DNA of 7,226 bases from assembly GCA_022822575.1 (NCBI GenBank), contig JAJEBJ010000413.1, positions 1 through 7,226 of the forward strand. The letters are read 5' to 3'. The notes beneath the pieces were generated by a model. It was not told the origin of the DNA, ran no database searches, and saw nothing but the letters and a program-made list of their open reading frames with translations. This DNA comes from Alphaproteobacteria bacterium. GTDB lineage: Bacteria > Pseudomonadota > Alphaproteobacteria > SP197. Below are positions 6,236 to 7,226 of the stretch, one piece after another (within the stretch, counting starts at the first letter, position 1; each line of letters begins with the position of its first letter). Position numbers and translations under genes: made by a program.

Positions 6236-6244
6236 TGGTTTCAG
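6222..6244. terminator. Imperfect inverted repeat spanning both stop codons of a convergent pair
   Basis: CTGAACCC (6222-6229) and GGTTTCAG (6237-6244) can pair over 8 positions with one mismatch, leaving a 7-base loop. The element covers the stop codons of the methyltransferase and of the minus-strand CBS gene, where only 5 bp separate them. There is no T-run, so bidirectional termination is only a possibility. Confidence 0.3.
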
Positions 6245-7226
6245 GCAGAGAGCTCCAGGCGGTGCTCCCTGCGCAGCCAGTTGAGGAGGTCGATTCGGGT
6301 GATGACTCCAAGAAAGGCGTCACCGTCGACAACAATTGCCGTCAGGTCACGGCGGAAGACTGTCATCAGCGTATCGATGTCCGATGACACCTCGACGGTT
6401 TCCGGGCTTACCGACATCGCCGATGCCACCTTGTCCGTGAAGGCGCCATGACGGCGGTGAATGGCCCAGAGAATGTCGGATTCATCAATGATTCCGACCA
6501 CGTTGTCGTCCGCAAGGACCGGCAGCTGGCTGATGTCATAGAGTTTCATGCGCGACAGCGCGTTGGCGAGCGTGTCATCCGGTGACGTCGTGACCGAGGC
6601 CCTGTCGGCATGGGGGCGGGCGATGAGATCGCGCAGGTCGCCGTGGCTCTCGCGCTCAATGAACCCCTGATCCAGCATCCAGTAGTCGTTGTACATCTTG
6701 GAGAGGTACTTGTTGCCGCTGTCACAGACCAGCGTCACCACGTTCTTCTCCTCACCCTGTTCACGGCAGAAGGCCAGCGCACCCGCCAGCAGGGTGCCGG
6801 ACGACGAGCCTGCCAGGATGCCTTCGTCCACGAGGAGCTTGCGCGCCGCGGCAAAGGCCTCGGCATCCGCCACCTTGTAGGCCTTCGAGACAAGGGAAAG
6901 ATCGCTCACCTCGGGAATGAAGTCCTCGCCGATGCCCTCGACAAGCCAGGATCCCAACGGGCCCGGGGTGCCCGTGTTGACCAGGTCGGCCAGCACCGAT
7001 CCGACGGGATCGGCCAGGATCATCTTGACGTGTGGCGCCTGCCGGTCAAAGAAGCGGCCAATCCCCGTTATGGTGCCGCCCGAACCCACACCGCAGACAA
7101 CGGCATCCACCCTGTGCTCCATCTGCTCCCAGATCTCCGGCGCCGTTCCCTCTTCGTGAGCCAGCGGATTCGCCGGATTGCCGAACTGGTTGACGAAGAA
7201 GCTGTTGGGAGTCTCGTCGGCCAGCC
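6241..7226 (-). CDS. PLP-dependent cystathionine beta-synthase-type enzyme with C-terminal CBS pair, 5'-truncated
   Basis: C-terminal 327 residues of a fold-type II PLP enzyme; the frame runs off the right edge, so the PLP-binding lysine and the start are outside. The visible part begins LADETPNSFFVNQFGNPANP. NPANPLAHEEGTAPEIWEQ (16-34) and the glycine loop GVGSGGTITGIGRF (45-58), which holds the PLP phosphate, are characteristic of cystathionine beta-synthase and related cysteine synthases, as are EGILAGSSSG (134-143) and CDSGNKYLSKMYND (167-180). Two CBS domains follow (about 204-259 and 266-322), each ending in a V/I-GII/VIT-x-x-D-L/I-L pattern. Such pairs bind adenosyl ligands and tune activity in known synthases. 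The likely reaction is serine plus homocysteine to cystathionine (transsulfuration), in the cytoplasm; an O-acetylserine or other substrate cannot be excluded without the N-terminus. It converges on the methyltransferase with a 5-bp gap and is a separate transcription unit. Symbol withheld because the enzyme is partial. Confidence 0.88.
   Translation of the reverse strand, partial: LADETPNSFFVNQFGNPANPLAHEEGTAPEIWEQMEHRVDAVVCGVGSGGTITGIGRFFDRQAPHVKMILADPVGSVLADLVNTGTPGPLGSWLVEGIGEDFIPEVSDLSLVSKAYKVADAEAFAAARKLLVDEGILAGSSSGTLLAGALAFCREQGEEKNVVTLVCDSGNKYLSKMYNDYWMLDQGFIERESHGDLRDLIARPHADRASVTTSPDDTLANALSRMKLYDISQLPVLADDNVVGIIDESDILWAIHRRHGAFTDKVASAMSVSPETVEVSSDIDTLMTVFRRDLTAIVVDGDAFLGVITRIDLLNWLRREHRLELSA

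Overview
The window is compact, GC-rich bacterial DNA. It holds six protein-coding genes, two of them cut by the window edges, and the only sizeable non-coding stretch is about 150 bp. The gene content suggests an alphaproteobacterium, perhaps Rhodospirillales or Rhizobiales. The main reasons are a small SAM methyltransferase resembling a family I associate with that class, the codon bias, and the gene families present. This placement is inference. I see no RNA gene, insertion sequence, CRISPR array or prophage signature.

Layout, left to right. A 5'-truncated MFS transporter (+, to 1196) converges on a MurG-like GT-B glycosyltransferase (-, 1200-2429) with only 3 bp between them. The glycosyltransferase is divergent from a three-gene plus-strand cluster across a 150-bp region that contains a candidate promoter and a 9-bp direct repeat. 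The cluster is an 892-residue ABC-exporter-like protein (2580-5258), a stand-alone cyclic-nucleotide-binding-domain protein (5277-5735) and a short class I SAM methyltransferase (5741-6235). Gaps of 18 and 5 bp make co-transcription very likely. The methyltransferase converges, with a 5-bp gap, on the 3' part of a PLP-dependent cystathionine beta-synthase-type gene with two C-terminal CBS domains (-, 6241 to the window end).

The most unusual object is the ABC protein. Its six-helix exporter domain looks ordinary, but its nucleotide-binding domain is degenerate at Walker A (GDAVSGRD), the Q-loop, the signature (LTPAQ) and the Walker B aspartate (S817). It keeps the glutamate, D-loop aspartate and H-loop histidine. 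The domain is also split by roughly 300 extra residues, within which the segment following the Q-loop (ending in a box like ENLLFG) recurs, giving three such boxes in all. No canonical P-loop occurs anywhere in the protein. Coupled to a cyclic-nucleotide sensor and a methyltransferase, it may be a membrane system in which ATP hydrolysis is lost or rebuilt and the cyclic-nucleotide domain provides control. That functional link is inferred from gene order only.
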